The notes beneath the pieces are model-generated. The model was not told where the DNA came from and ran no database searches. It was given only the letters and a program-made list of their open reading frames with translations. 30,588 nt of DNA, taken from positions 1-30,588 of the forward strand of contig JAJRPU010000009.1 of NCBI GenBank assembly GCA_024280615.1, in the 5' to 3' direction. The position numbers and the translations under genes are program-made. Source of the stretch: Bacteroidota bacterium. GTDB lineage: Bacteria > Bacteroidota > Bacteroidia > JAADEI01. Shown here one piece after another: positions 1-7,184 of this stretch; position 1 is the stretch's first letter, and the number at the start of each line of letters is the position of its first letter.

Positions 1-24
1 GCTGTTTCCTAAAAGCAACCTCAA

Positions 25-813
25 ATGATTGACTTAAATGGATATAGAGCATTAGTTGGGGGGGCAACTCAAGGAATTGGGAAGGCAATAGCCATTGAAT
101 TGGCACGGACGGGGGCAGAAGTCTGGATAATTGGAAGAAACGAAGATAAGCTTCAAAAAACTATTAACGAGTTAAGACAATATGGCAAAGTAGGGGAATA
201 CTTAGTTGCTGACTATGACTTGCCTGCCTCGGTTGCCTCAGCAATAGACAAATTCTTTATTCACCATCCCGGAAAAGTTTTTCATATTCTAATTAACAAT
301 ACTGGAGGACCACCACCCGGTCAATTACTTGAGGCAGAAGTGGACCAACTGATTAAAGCATTTAACAAACATGTTATTTCGTTTCACACTATCACAACTC
401 GTTTGGTAAAAGGTATGATTACTGCTGGATATGGCAGAGTTATCAACATAGTTTCCACATCTGTTTATGAGCCCATTCCAGGACTTGGCGTTAGCAACAC
501 TATCAGGAGTGCAGTGGCTTCATGGGCTAAAACCCTATCCATTGAACTAGCACCTTTTGGCGTCACTGTAAACAATATTTTGCCGGGATACACCCGAACA
601 GAAAGATTGACTGAGTTGGCGAAGTACATAGCAGAGGACAAGGGTAAAACATTGGATGAAGTCTTCAAAGAATGGGAGTCTAACATTCCGATGGGAAGGC
701 TTGCTGAACCAAGAGAAATTGCTTATGCTGCCGTGTTTCTGGCGTCACCGTTGGCATCGTACATAACCGGCGTGAGCCTTCCCGTTGACGGCGGCAGAAT
801 GAAGAAAATTTAA
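25..813 (+). CDS. SDR family oxidoreductase (atypical active site)
   Basis: Cytosolic Rossmann-fold short-chain dehydrogenase/reductase of 262 aa, the usual length. The N-terminal nucleotide-binding glycine motif GGATQGIG lies at residues 12-19 and NNTGGPPPG at 91-99, a signature of a FabG-like subgroup often named 3-oxoacyl-ACP reductase. The active-site region has Ser144/Ser146, but the usual YxxxK is replaced by S157-x3-R161 (SNTIR). This subgroup is known to deviate from the classical catalytic tetrad, so the substrate and even the catalytic activity are uncertain. The C-terminal segment YITGVSLPVDGG is standard for SDRs. The ATG at 25 gives a complete N-terminus. The gene ends 4 nt before pyrR and is probably cotranscribed with it. 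Family assignment is firm; substrate is not inferable. Confidence 0.88.
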   Translation: MIDLNGYRALVGGATQGIGKAIAIELARTGAEVWIIGRNEDKLQKTINELRQYGKVGEYLVADYDLPASVASAIDKFFIHHPGKVFHILINNTGGPPPGQLLEAEVDQLIKAFNKHVISFHTITTRLVKGMITAGYGRVINIVSTSVYEPIPGLGVSNTIRSAVASWAKTLSIELAPFGVTVNNILPGYTRTERLTELAKYIAEDKGKTLDEVFKEWESNIPMGRLAEPREIAYAAVFLASPLASYITGVSLPVDGGRMKKI

Positions 814-817
814 ATCA

Positions 818-1357
818 ATGGCGGAAAAGCTACTTGTTGATAGGACACAACTTGCAACTATAGTTGAGCGTATTGCGTGGTCTCTAATGGAAAGATATTA
901 TCCATTCAGAAACACTTTATTAATAGGGCTTCAACCCAGAGGGGTTCTCTTTGCCCAACGTTTGATGGAAAGACTCCGTGCCATAGCCCCTGACTTCCCT
1001 CCCACTTTCGGCACACTGGATGCAACACTGTTCAGAGATGACATTAGTAAACATAAAGGAATTAAAGTTCCTTATGATACCTACATTCCGGAACCTATCC
1101 AAGATTCGCAAGTCATTCTCGTTGATGACGTGCTGTTCACAGGCAGGAGCGTCCGGGCAGGCTTAGACGCACTCTTTAACTTAGGCAGACCTGCATCAGT
1201 CAGATTAGTTGTTTTAGTGGACAGGAAACACAACAGGCAGGTTCCTATATGTCCAGACATAACAGGCATTGAAGTTGAAGCAATGGCTCAAGAAAGAGTT
1301 AAGGTCCTGTGGAGCCCGCCAGAAGAAAGGGAAGGAATATGGCTCATCGGAGAATAG
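818..1357 (+). CDS. pyrR: PyrR-type bifunctional pyr regulator / uracil phosphoribosyltransferase
   Basis: 179-aa type I phosphoribosyltransferase. The PRPP-binding motif VILVDDVLFTGRS lies at residues 99-111, and the N-terminal GLQPRG segment (38-42) and the DDISKHKG hood region match PyrR. PyrR proteins interconvert uracil plus PRPP and UMP, and in many bacteria bind pyr mRNA to attenuate pyrimidine biosynthesis genes. No pyr biosynthetic gene and no recognisable PyrR-binding anti-terminator is visible in this window, so a regulatory role here is inferred from family only. The ATG lies 4 nt after the SDR stop and is followed closely by a DUF167 gene, suggesting a three-gene rightward unit. 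Confidence 0.9.
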   Translation: MAEKLLVDRTQLATIVERIAWSLMERYYPFRNTLLIGLQPRGVLFAQRLMERLRAIAPDFPPTFGTLDATLFRDDISKHKGIKVPYDTYIPEPIQDSQVILVDDVLFTGRSVRAGLDALFNLGRPASVRLVVLVDRKHNRQVPICPDITGIEVEAMAQERVKVLWSPPEEREGIWLIGE

Positions 1358-1371
1358 AAAACACAAATAAA

Positions 1372-1605
1372 ATGATTTTAACAGTCATTGTTAAGCCCAA
1401 CTCAAAAACAGAAGGAATTGAGACCATAAATTCAGATACAATAAAGGTAAAAGTCAATGCTCAGCCTGAAAAAGGAAAGGCAAATGAACGAATTATTGAA
1501 TTGTTAAGTAAACACTATCAAGTTCCGAAATCCAACATTGCTATTTTGAAAGGACACACTGCAAGAAGGAAACTAATTGCGATAGAATTAAACCCTTCAA
1601 ATTGA
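1372..1605 (+). CDS. DUF167 (YggU-like) family protein
   Basis: 77-aa protein with the DUF167/YggU pattern: a VKPNSK segment near the N-terminus, then VKVNAQPEKGKANERIIELL and ILKGHTARRK. Function of the family is unknown; small alpha/beta domain proteins, cytosolic. The same frame is open from 1309, inside the pyrR end, but I place the start at the ATG at 1372 because homologues begin with the beta-strand TVIVKPNSK and this leaves only a short gap after pyrR. The 3' end overlaps the convergent recQ gene tail-to-tail by 9 bp, leaving no room for a separate terminator. Confidence 0.85.
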   Translation: MILTVIVKPNSKTEGIETINSDTIKVKVNAQPEKGKANERIIELLSKHYQVPKSNIAILKGHTARRKLIAIELNPSN

Positions 1606-3480
1606 GAAGTACCTATTTTTTAAGATTTTGAGGGAGTTGCTTGCCACCAATTGTTCAAGAGCGGTTGTGATGACTTGTTCGTTCATTGGGATTAGTTGAC
1701 CTGCTATTTGCGCTGCCGTCATGGGTCTCCTTACGGTTTTCAGCAAGTTGAGGATTTTCTTTTTAGCGAGGGAAACGTTATTGAGGCAATTGTCGCATTT
1801 ATTACATTTTTCTGATGCATCTTGCGGATTGAAATAGGTAGCGAGATGTTGCATTCGGCAGTTATTTAATCCATATGCAAAATGTATCATCCATTTAGCC
1901 CTTTTCTTCTTAAGGGAATAGATTCTTCTGAGTTCTTCCACTGGAAATGTTAATTGCGAGGAAGGAACTCTGTCTTTTAAGAACACTAACATTGTTCCCT
2001 GCTTAGGCGGAATATATTCTACTATGCCGTATTTATGCAACCTAATGAGTGCTTCATTGATTGCTTCTGTGCTAGTGCTTAGCCCCTTAGCCAGAACTCC
2101 AAGTTTCAAAGCCACTTGTCGGTCCATAATGCCCGGATTAAGCCGAACCAATGTGTCAATCAATCTATCCCATTTGGGATGCTCAACCCTGAATTTGTAT
2201 AACTCTTCCCGGGATGCAGTTATCCTAATGTATGCATTTGTTTTTATTTCATCTTCCTGTTCAATATATCCTGCGATATTGAGTATCTTCAATGATTCCA
2301 ATAATGTAAATGGATTGACATTAAACTGTTGTATAAACTTTTCTGGGTTAAATATGAATGCTTTGTCCTGTCCTTCACCATATGATATGTTTAGATGCGA
2401 ACACAAATAGTCATATATTTTCCTGACTGTATCTAAATCTGGTATGTTATTGATTTTTCTGAGTAGGTCTATACGTGCGTTTTGCGTGGCATATAAAATA
2501 GCGTAAGAATGTTTCCTATCTCTGCCTGCCCGTCCTATTTCTTGCAAGTAGGCTTCAGGGTCTTCAGGCAGGTCAATATGCATCACTATTCTGACGTCTG
2601 GTTTGTCAATGCCCATTCCGAATGCTGTTGTGCAGACCATCACTGGCACTTCTCCTTTTAACCATTTGTCCTGTTTCTCTTTTCTTTCTTCCCATTTTAA
2701 GCCTGCGTGATAGAACTCAGCGTTCACGCCATATTTCCTTAGCCATGATGCTAATTCTTCTGTTTTTGTCCTGCTGCGTGCATAGACCAACGCACTCCCA
2801 CTCTTTAAGTTTTTCAGGACGGCAAGCAAGTGTTCATACCACCACGACGATGAAACAACCGATATGCTTAAGTTCTCTTTGTAAACAGAAGTTTCAAAAA
2901 CTTTATATCCCTCTCTGAATTTGAGAGTGTTAATAATGTCTTGTTTGACATGCGGAGTTGCCGTGGCGGTAAGTGCTATAACAGGCACTTCAGGGAATGC
3001 CTCTCTCAGCAAGGACAGTTTCTTATAAGCAGGTCTGAAGTCGTGTCCCCATTGGCTGATGCAATGTGCTTCATCTATGGCAATTAAGTCAACCGGAAGG
3101 TTTTCATACCATGGATGGTCGCTAAGGACGAACCGTTCCGGCGATACATATAATAGTTTGATTTCCTTGCGATAAGCCTTATGTAGGATTTCAGACCGTT
3201 TTTTGAGGCTTTGTCCGGCGTGTATAGCCGCGGCAGGAATACCCTTTTTCTTAAGGCTTTGAACTTGGTCGTTCATTAGAGCAATCAAAGGCGACACAAC
3301 TATGGTTATTCCATCTTTGAGAAGTGCTGGAACTTGATAAGTGATTGATTTCCCGCCGCCCGTAGGCAGAATGCCAAGAACGTCATTTCCCGCCAAAACG
3401 GCATCAATTATCTCACGCTGTAATGGTCTGAAAGATTCATATCCCCAGTATCGCTTCAGAACAGTTAGAGGACTGAGCAA
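1597..3480 (-). CDS. recQ: RecQ-family ATP-dependent DNA helicase
   Basis: 627-aa superfamily 2 DNA helicase (3'-5' in the family) acting in recombination and repair. Motifs seen in order: Walker A PTGGGKS (39-45), DEAH (136-139) within AIDEAHCISQWGHDFRP, motif III TATAT (171-175), motif V TTAFGMGIDKPDVR (284-297) and motif VI QEIGRAGRDR (313-322). A zinc-ligand set C541, C559, C562, C565 lies near the C-terminus, about 200 residues after motif VI, with a predicted winged-helix-like segment between; in E. coli RecQ the zinc cysteines follow the helicase core directly. No clear HRDC domain. The start is TTG: an in-frame stop lies 15 nt upstream and no ATG exists before Walker A. It begins 8 nt after the adenosyltransferase stop, so the two are probably cotranscribed. 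Confidence 0.93.
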   Translation of the reverse strand: MLSPLTVLKRYWGYESFRPLQREIIDAVLAGNDVLGILPTGGGKSITYQVPALLKDGITIVVSPLIALMNDQVQSLKKKGIPAAAIHAGQSLKKRSEILHKAYRKEIKLLYVSPERFVLSDHPWYENLPVDLIAIDEAHCISQWGHDFRPAYKKLSLLREAFPEVPVIALTATATPHVKQDIINTLKFREGYKVFETSVYKENLSISVVSSSWWYEHLLAVLKNLKSGSALVYARSRTKTEELASWLRKYGVNAEFYHAGLKWEERKEKQDKWLKGEVPVMVCTTAFGMGIDKPDVRIVMHIDLPEDPEAYLQEIGRAGRDRKHSYAILYATQNARIDLLRKINNIPDLDTVRKIYDYLCSHLNISYGEGQDKAFIFNPEKFIQQFNVNPFTLLESLKILNIAGYIEQEDEIKTNAYIRITASREELYKFRVEHPKWDRLIDTLVRLNPGIMDRQVALKLGVLAKGLSTSTEAINEALIRLHKYGIVEYIPPKQGTMLVFLKDRVPSSQLTFPVEELRRIYSLKKKRAKWMIHFAYGLNNCRMQHLATYFNPQDASEKCNKCDNCLNNVSLAKKKILNLLKTVRRPMTAAQIAGQLIPMNEQVITTALEQLVASNSLKILKNRYFSI

Positions 3481-3488
3481 TTCTCTAT

Positions 3489-4034
3489 TTATTTACGAGG
3501 AACCCAAGGTTTTTCGGATTTGCCCTTCTTAAAAAGAATATGCCTTGCAAGAACAAACAAGTAATCAGAGAGCCTGTTTAGATATGCGATAGCGGGCACA
3601 GGTAACTCATCGTCTTGTAATGCACTGACCACACGGCGTTCCGCCCTGCGACACACTGTCCGGCACACATGAGCAACAGATGCTGCTTCATCCCCACCGG
3701 GCAAGATAAACGTTTTTAACTGAGGAAGTTCGGCATCCATCTGGTCTATCCACTGTTCAAGGATGTGGATTTCCGATTCATCAAATTGAGGCAGTTGTAA
3801 TTTATCTCTTTTGGCAGGGTCTGTGGCAAGCCATGCCCCAAGGTCAAATAGTGTGCTTTGGATTCTGTGGATTTGTTCTGCATATTCGGGGGCTTTGTCT
3901 GCAAGCAATCCAAGGAAACTGTTTAATTCATCCACTGTGCCATAAGCCTCAATGCGAATGTCGTCCTTGGGCAGGCGTACCCCTCCGAAAAGCATTGTTG
4001 TACCCTTGTCTCCCTTTTTGGTATATATTTTCAT
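3489..4034 (-). CDS. PduO-type cob(I)alamin adenosyltransferase
   Basis: 181-aa ATP:corrinoid adenosyltransferase that transfers the adenosyl group of ATP to cob(I)alamin, making coenzyme B12. The N-terminus carries the diagnostic ATP-binding segment YTKKGDKGTT with GTVDELNSFLG following. The helical-bundle signatures CRTVCRRAERRVV and YLNRLSDYLFVLAR are at the expected C-terminal positions. Length matches the family. No B12 biosynthesis or B12-dependent gene is present nearby. The gene is upstream of recQ with 8 nt between, and divergent from the glycosyltransferase at 4085. An 8-bp perfect inverted repeat lies in the 50-nt divergent space (4051-4073). Confidence 0.92.
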   Translation of the reverse strand: MKIYTKKGDKGTTMLFGGVRLPKDDIRIEAYGTVDELNSFLGLLADKAPEYAEQIHRIQSTLFDLGAWLATDPAKRDKLQLPQFDESEIHILEQWIDQMDAELPQLKTFILPGGDEAASVAHVCRTVCRRAERRVVSALQDDELPVPAIAYLNRLSDYLFVLARHILFKKGKSEKPWVPRK

Positions 4035-4050
4035 TGCTTAACGTAATTTC

Positions 4051-4073
4051 CTTATAAAAATAGGGTTTATAAG
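4051..4073. promoter_or_regulatory. Perfect inverted repeat in divergent promoter region
   Basis: CTTATAAA (4051-4058), a 7-nt spacer, then TTTATAAG (4066-4073): an exact 8-bp inverted repeat filling the centre of the 50-nt space between the divergent starts at 4034 and 4085. It has no poly-T tail on either side. Its position is suited to a dimeric repressor operator or overlapping AT-rich promoter elements. Function is inference. Confidence 0.35.
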
Positions 4074-4084
4074 CCTAATAAGAT

Positions 4085-5005
4085 ATGCGAGTAGTGTGGG
4101 CTATTTTGGATTGGGGGTTCGGACACCTAACCAGAAGTTTTGCACTCATTAAAAGAGAGTTTTCTAATGCGGAAAATATCATTATTGCCCCTGAATCTTT
4201 TCATAGATGGCTTTCCAAACGATTGGAATATGAAGCTGTAACGATTCCTCCGTTAAACATTGATTACAAACTTGGTCCTGTGGGTTCAACAGTTATTAAC
4301 CTTCCTGTTCTCGCCGTCAGAAGGAATTTTTATCATTATTTTGCAAAAGCAATAACCAAGAAATTCAAGCCTGATTTAATTATTTCCGACAACTGTTATG
4401 GATTTCATACCCCACAAGTTCAATCAGTGATAATTACTCATCAAATAAACATTTCCGTTTATGGCTATCCGCTGATAGAGAGAATAATAAAGAAAGAATT
4501 AAGTTTTTTTGATGAGATATGGGTCCCTGACTTGCCTGAATCCCCTGGATTGGCAGGGATACTGTCTCACAAAACTGGTTTATCACGGATTAAATACATA
4601 GGTCCTTTGTCCCGGTTCTCACAGTGCAAGGAAGAAAAAAGCGGTGACTATGGTCTTGTGCTAACAAGCGGGCCTCCCTCCTCACGGCAATCAATAGCAA
4701 TTTGGAGTAGTAAATGGCTGATGAAAAAAGGTATCAAACCCGTGATTATAGGGCATACTGTTAAAGGCGTGAAATCAATTCCAGACCCCGATGACCAAAC
4801 ATTAAAAAAAGTGATATGCCAAGCACAGGTTGTTGTCGCCCGTGCCGGCTACTCCACAATCATGGACCTTTGGAACCTCCCAAAGAAGGCAACTTTAGTG
4901 CCAACCCCCGGACAACCAGAACAGGAATACTTAGCCAGACACGTGGCAAGGCATTTTAAGCTATTCTCACATAAAACAGAGTCGCAACTGGTCAAGGAGG
5001 TTTAA
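4085..5005 (+). CDS. GT-B fold glycosyltransferase-like protein (MurG-like)
   Basis: 306-aa protein resembling MurG/UGT-type GT-B glycosyltransferases. The N-terminal glycine-rich loop WGFGHLTR (residues 10-17) corresponds to the GGHxxR acceptor loop. The C-terminal region contains VVVARAGYSTIMDLWNLPKKATLVPTPGQ, matching the nucleotide-sugar binding part (R/S-G-x-S/T-T, then a Pro-rich PTPGQPEQ turn). No signal peptide or membrane segment is evident, so probably cytosolic or membrane-peripheral. Donor and acceptor are unknown. It stands alone on this strand, divergent from the cobalamin adenosyltransferase. Confidence 0.78.
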   Translation: MRVVWAILDWGFGHLTRSFALIKREFSNAENIIIAPESFHRWLSKRLEYEAVTIPPLNIDYKLGPVGSTVINLPVLAVRRNFYHYFAKAITKKFKPDLIISDNCYGFHTPQVQSVIITHQINISVYGYPLIERIIKKELSFFDEIWVPDLPESPGLAGILSHKTGLSRIKYIGPLSRFSQCKEEKSGDYGLVLTSGPPSSRQSIAIWSSKWLMKKGIKPVIIGHTVKGVKSIPDPDDQTLKKVICQAQVVVARAGYSTIMDLWNLPKKATLVPTPGQPEQEYLARHVARHFKLFSHKTESQLVKEV

Positions 5006-5060
5006 TGATTACAGGGTGCAATAGACCAAAGCATATTTTAAAACTTTAATAACAACAATA

Positions 5061-5792
5061 TCAAAGAGGAATTTGAGCATAGTGTTTTCCGTCTAACAGT
5101 GTTCCATTTGCCTTTTTTGAACGCTTTACTCCATCTTCTCCCCATGTTCCCCATTGCTTAAAGAAAAACTTAACTCCTTGCTCTTCACATTGCTTTTTTA
5201 TATTGAGAACCCATTCTTTTTTCATCGGACGTGCCTGGGGTCCGGACTCACCACCCACAATCACCCAATGAATGCCATCCAAATTAATAATGCCCAGGTC
5301 ACTAAGTAGTGGCTCACAGGATAAAAAGCGAATCCTTGCATTTATTTGACGTAGCAAATCTATTCTCTTTTTGTATGCTTTGCTCTCTACAGTGACACCT
5401 AACCAAACATTAGCAGGAACACTATTACCTCGCTCTAAGAAGTAATCTTTCATTATTTCTGCTCGCTTGGTCAGTATTTGGTAAACGTGGTGAGGAGTTC
5501 TATTTATTATTTCAAATACTCTGTCAATAAATTCCCAAGGGCACTCTTCATGGAACAAATCACTCATGGAATTTACAAAAAATATTGTAGGTTTTTTAAC
5601 TGTGAGAGGATATTCCAATCTATGAGGTAAAATGCGAAACTTGAACCCATCTATGTAATCCTTATGTCCCATTGCTTGCAAACGACGGGCAAACACTTCC
5701 GCATAACAATATTTACACCCAGCACTAATCTTCGTACATCCTTTTGTAGGATTCCATGTCTCTTGCGTCCATTCTATTTGTGTACGTGCCAT
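5061..5792 (-). CDS. DUF5131 family (phage Gp37/Gp68-like) three-Cys-motif protein
   Basis: 243-aa protein of the phage Gp37/Gp68 family (DUF5131). It opens with IEWTQETWNPTKGC and carries three closely spaced cysteines, C19-x6-C26-x2-C29, a radical-SAM-like arrangement that could hold a 4Fe-4S cluster. Further family segments seen: NSMSDLFHEECP, VWLGVTVE, RFLSCEPLL, WVIVGGESGPQARPM and FFFKQWG. The biochemical function is not established; a SAM-using nucleic-acid modification or repair role is inference. It lies 31 nt downstream of the TcmP-type partner on the same strand, the known pairing that gave TcmP its name, so the two very likely form one functional unit. Its neighbourhood (restriction-modification enzyme, dead nuclease-like gene) suggests a mobile defence-type cassette. 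Confidence 0.88.
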   Translation of the reverse strand: MARTQIEWTQETWNPTKGCTKISAGCKYCYAEVFARRLQAMGHKDYIDGFKFRILPHRLEYPLTVKKPTIFFVNSMSDLFHEECPWEFIDRVFEIINRTPHHVYQILTKRAEIMKDYFLERGNSVPANVWLGVTVESKAYKKRIDLLRQINARIRFLSCEPLLSDLGIINLDGIHWVIVGGESGPQARPMKKEWVLNIKKQCEEQGVKFFFKQWGTWGEDGVKRSKKANGTLLDGKHYAQIPL

Positions 5793-5823
5793 TTCTATTG
5801 CTAAATTAAATCAAAACCTTTAT

Positions 5824-6744
5824 TCAAATCTTAAGTACAAAGCAAACATCAGGGTATTTGCTCTCCATTAAGTGTGTTATATATTTTGCTATATCTGAAG
5901 CAATAACTTGGGCTCTCTTACTATTATTATTAGCACAAAAGAAATGTAACATAAATTTATATTGTCCTGACGTCTTATCATACAAAACAAGAGGAGGTAT
6001 TGTGATGGGAAATAAATTACTAATCTGCTCTTGAATTAGATGGACAAACTTTCTTATAAACGAATACTGGTCCAGCCTCGCTCTTATCAGTTCAGTCCTA
6101 TTCTGATTATAATTGTCGGGTTTCTTCATACTAATTGGTAGTTGTGGCTGCCTCACATAAAAATATTTTTTAATATACTCTTCTGATACTCCTAAATAAC
6201 GTTCAAGAGTCTTAATGATTGCTTGACTATTCCGCTTATAATCTCTACTTAAAAGTCTTAACATAAAAGAACTACCTACTGTAAGTAACCACAGATCTAC
6301 AGCCTCTGTGTTTGCTATTGCTTTTATAGTTTCCCATGAAATTTCTAATCCAAACGGATCTAAAAATATAATGCCCCTATCACGATTTTTCTTCCAGGTG
6401 CTCAAAATTTTTGGAATATGTTCATTAGCATCTCCCTTAATAAACTCAATTATGCATAGTTTATTACTAAACTTTTTATGTACAGTGTGTTTTAATGATT
6501 CAATATTGTTCCTATTTTTGTCAATAAAAACAAACTTGTTTATCCTATTATACTTAAGTGCTAATAAAGGTGAACCTACCATATCATCTGGCGATTGTCC
6601 ATCCCCTGCAAATCCATCTATATACCATATCTTGAACCCTTTATTTTTCATTACCTTAGTATATGCGTCCAAATACCTATCAACTACTTCTAACTTAACC
6701 TTTGTCCATAGACCACCCCAATTTTTCCCTTGTTTTGCCTCCAT
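5824..6744 (-). CDS. tcmP: Three-Cys-motif partner protein TcmP
   Basis: 306-aa protein of the TcmP family. N-terminal NWGGLWTKVKLEVVDRYL is followed by IDGFAGDG (42-49), which resembles a SAM-methyltransferase motif I, then VFIDK (72-76) as the acidic strand-2 position, and DPFGLEISW (129-137) at the motif IV position. The family is defined by gene pairing with three-Cys-motif proteins, and here the DUF5131 gene lies 31 nt downstream. A methyltransferase-like fold is indicated by the motifs; the substrate is unknown. The ATG at 6744 is preceded by a perfect promoter -7 box (TAACTTTG, 5 nt upstream). The coding sequence is notably AT-rich compared with the flanking housekeeping genes, consistent with horizontal acquisition. 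Confidence 0.87.
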   Translation of the reverse strand: MEAKQGKNWGGLWTKVKLEVVDRYLDAYTKVMKNKGFKIWYIDGFAGDGQSPDDMVGSPLLALKYNRINKFVFIDKNRNNIESLKHTVHKKFSNKLCIIEFIKGDANEHIPKILSTWKKNRDRGIIFLDPFGLEISWETIKAIANTEAVDLWLLTVGSSFMLRLLSRDYKRNSQAIIKTLERYLGVSEEYIKKYFYVRQPQLPISMKKPDNYNQNRTELIRARLDQYSFIRKFVHLIQEQISNLFPITIPPLVLYDKTSGQYKFMLHFFCANNNSKRAQVIASDIAKYITHLMESKYPDVCFVLKI

Positions 6745-6749
6745 AAATA

Positions 6750-6757
6750 CAAAGTTA
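6750..6757 (-). promoter_or_regulatory. Bacteroidota -7 promoter box for tcmP
   Basis: TAACTTTG on the minus strand, an exact match to TAnnTTTG, ending 5 nt before the tcmP ATG (spacer TATTT). No TTG is seen at the usual -33 position. The distance predicts transcription starting at or next to the start codon. Confidence 0.55.
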
Positions 6758-6797
6758 GATAAAGTTTATTATTTTTGTAGTATAAAATGTTAGAATA

Positions 6798-7167
6798 ATG
6801 AGACCTAAAAAATGGAAAAGTGAACAAGACATGTATGAATCTGTGAAACAAAGCCTTGCTCAACATTTCCCCAAGAGAGAATATTTGGAATATTAAAGAA
6901 CAGCCCACAGGAAAGTCGGGCACATACCGTTCATATTTTATAGTTTGGAGGAAAACTAAACACCATATAGAAATGATTCCTGTCTAGGTTAAAAATACCG
7001 TAAAACTTACTAAGAGGCATATAGAACAACTAAACAGATATAGTCAGGCATTGAGCGGAAAAAATGTAAAAATACCAGAAAAAATCATCTATGTACCCAA
7101 AGGATGTGACATTTCCATCTTAGATACCTTGGAAACACAGATTCCCATTAAGGTGTATGAAATTTAA
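6798..7167 (+). pseudogene. Degraded small gene, PD-(D/E)xK nuclease-like
   Basis: Two overlapping frames rebuild one protein of about 122 aa. The first part starts at ATG 6798 (MRPKKWKSEQDMYESVKQSL) and hits TAA at 6894. The frame starting one base later is open from about 6874 (RENIWNIKEQPTGKSGTYRS) and runs to TAA at 7165-7167, interrupted only by TAG at 6985-6987. So one frameshift (near 6874-6893) and one nonsense codon are needed. After the TAG it reads VKNTVKLTKRHIEQLNRYSQ and later KIIYVPKGCDIS. The TAG sits in IPV-stop-VKN; GAG to TAG would restore EVK, the (D/E)xK half of a nuclease active site, while YFIV upstream stands where a DFxV motif would be expected. The gene is opposite in orientation to its neighbours. 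Restriction-related identity is inference. Confidence 0.6.
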
Positions 7168-7184
7168 AGAACAGATGCTACTAA

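Noticed and set aside
1..24. Possible end of an upstream gene (TAA at 10-12)
   Set aside because: Only three sense codons are visible, too few to support a feature.
5006..5060. 14-codon open frame after the GT-B gene (MITGCNRPKHILKL)
   Set aside because: Too short, no homologous pattern and no promoter box; more likely spacer.
6690..6923. 77-aa frame overlapping the tcmP start on the minus strand
   Set aside because: It shadows the tcmP 5' end and the dead plus-strand gene and has no conserved segment.
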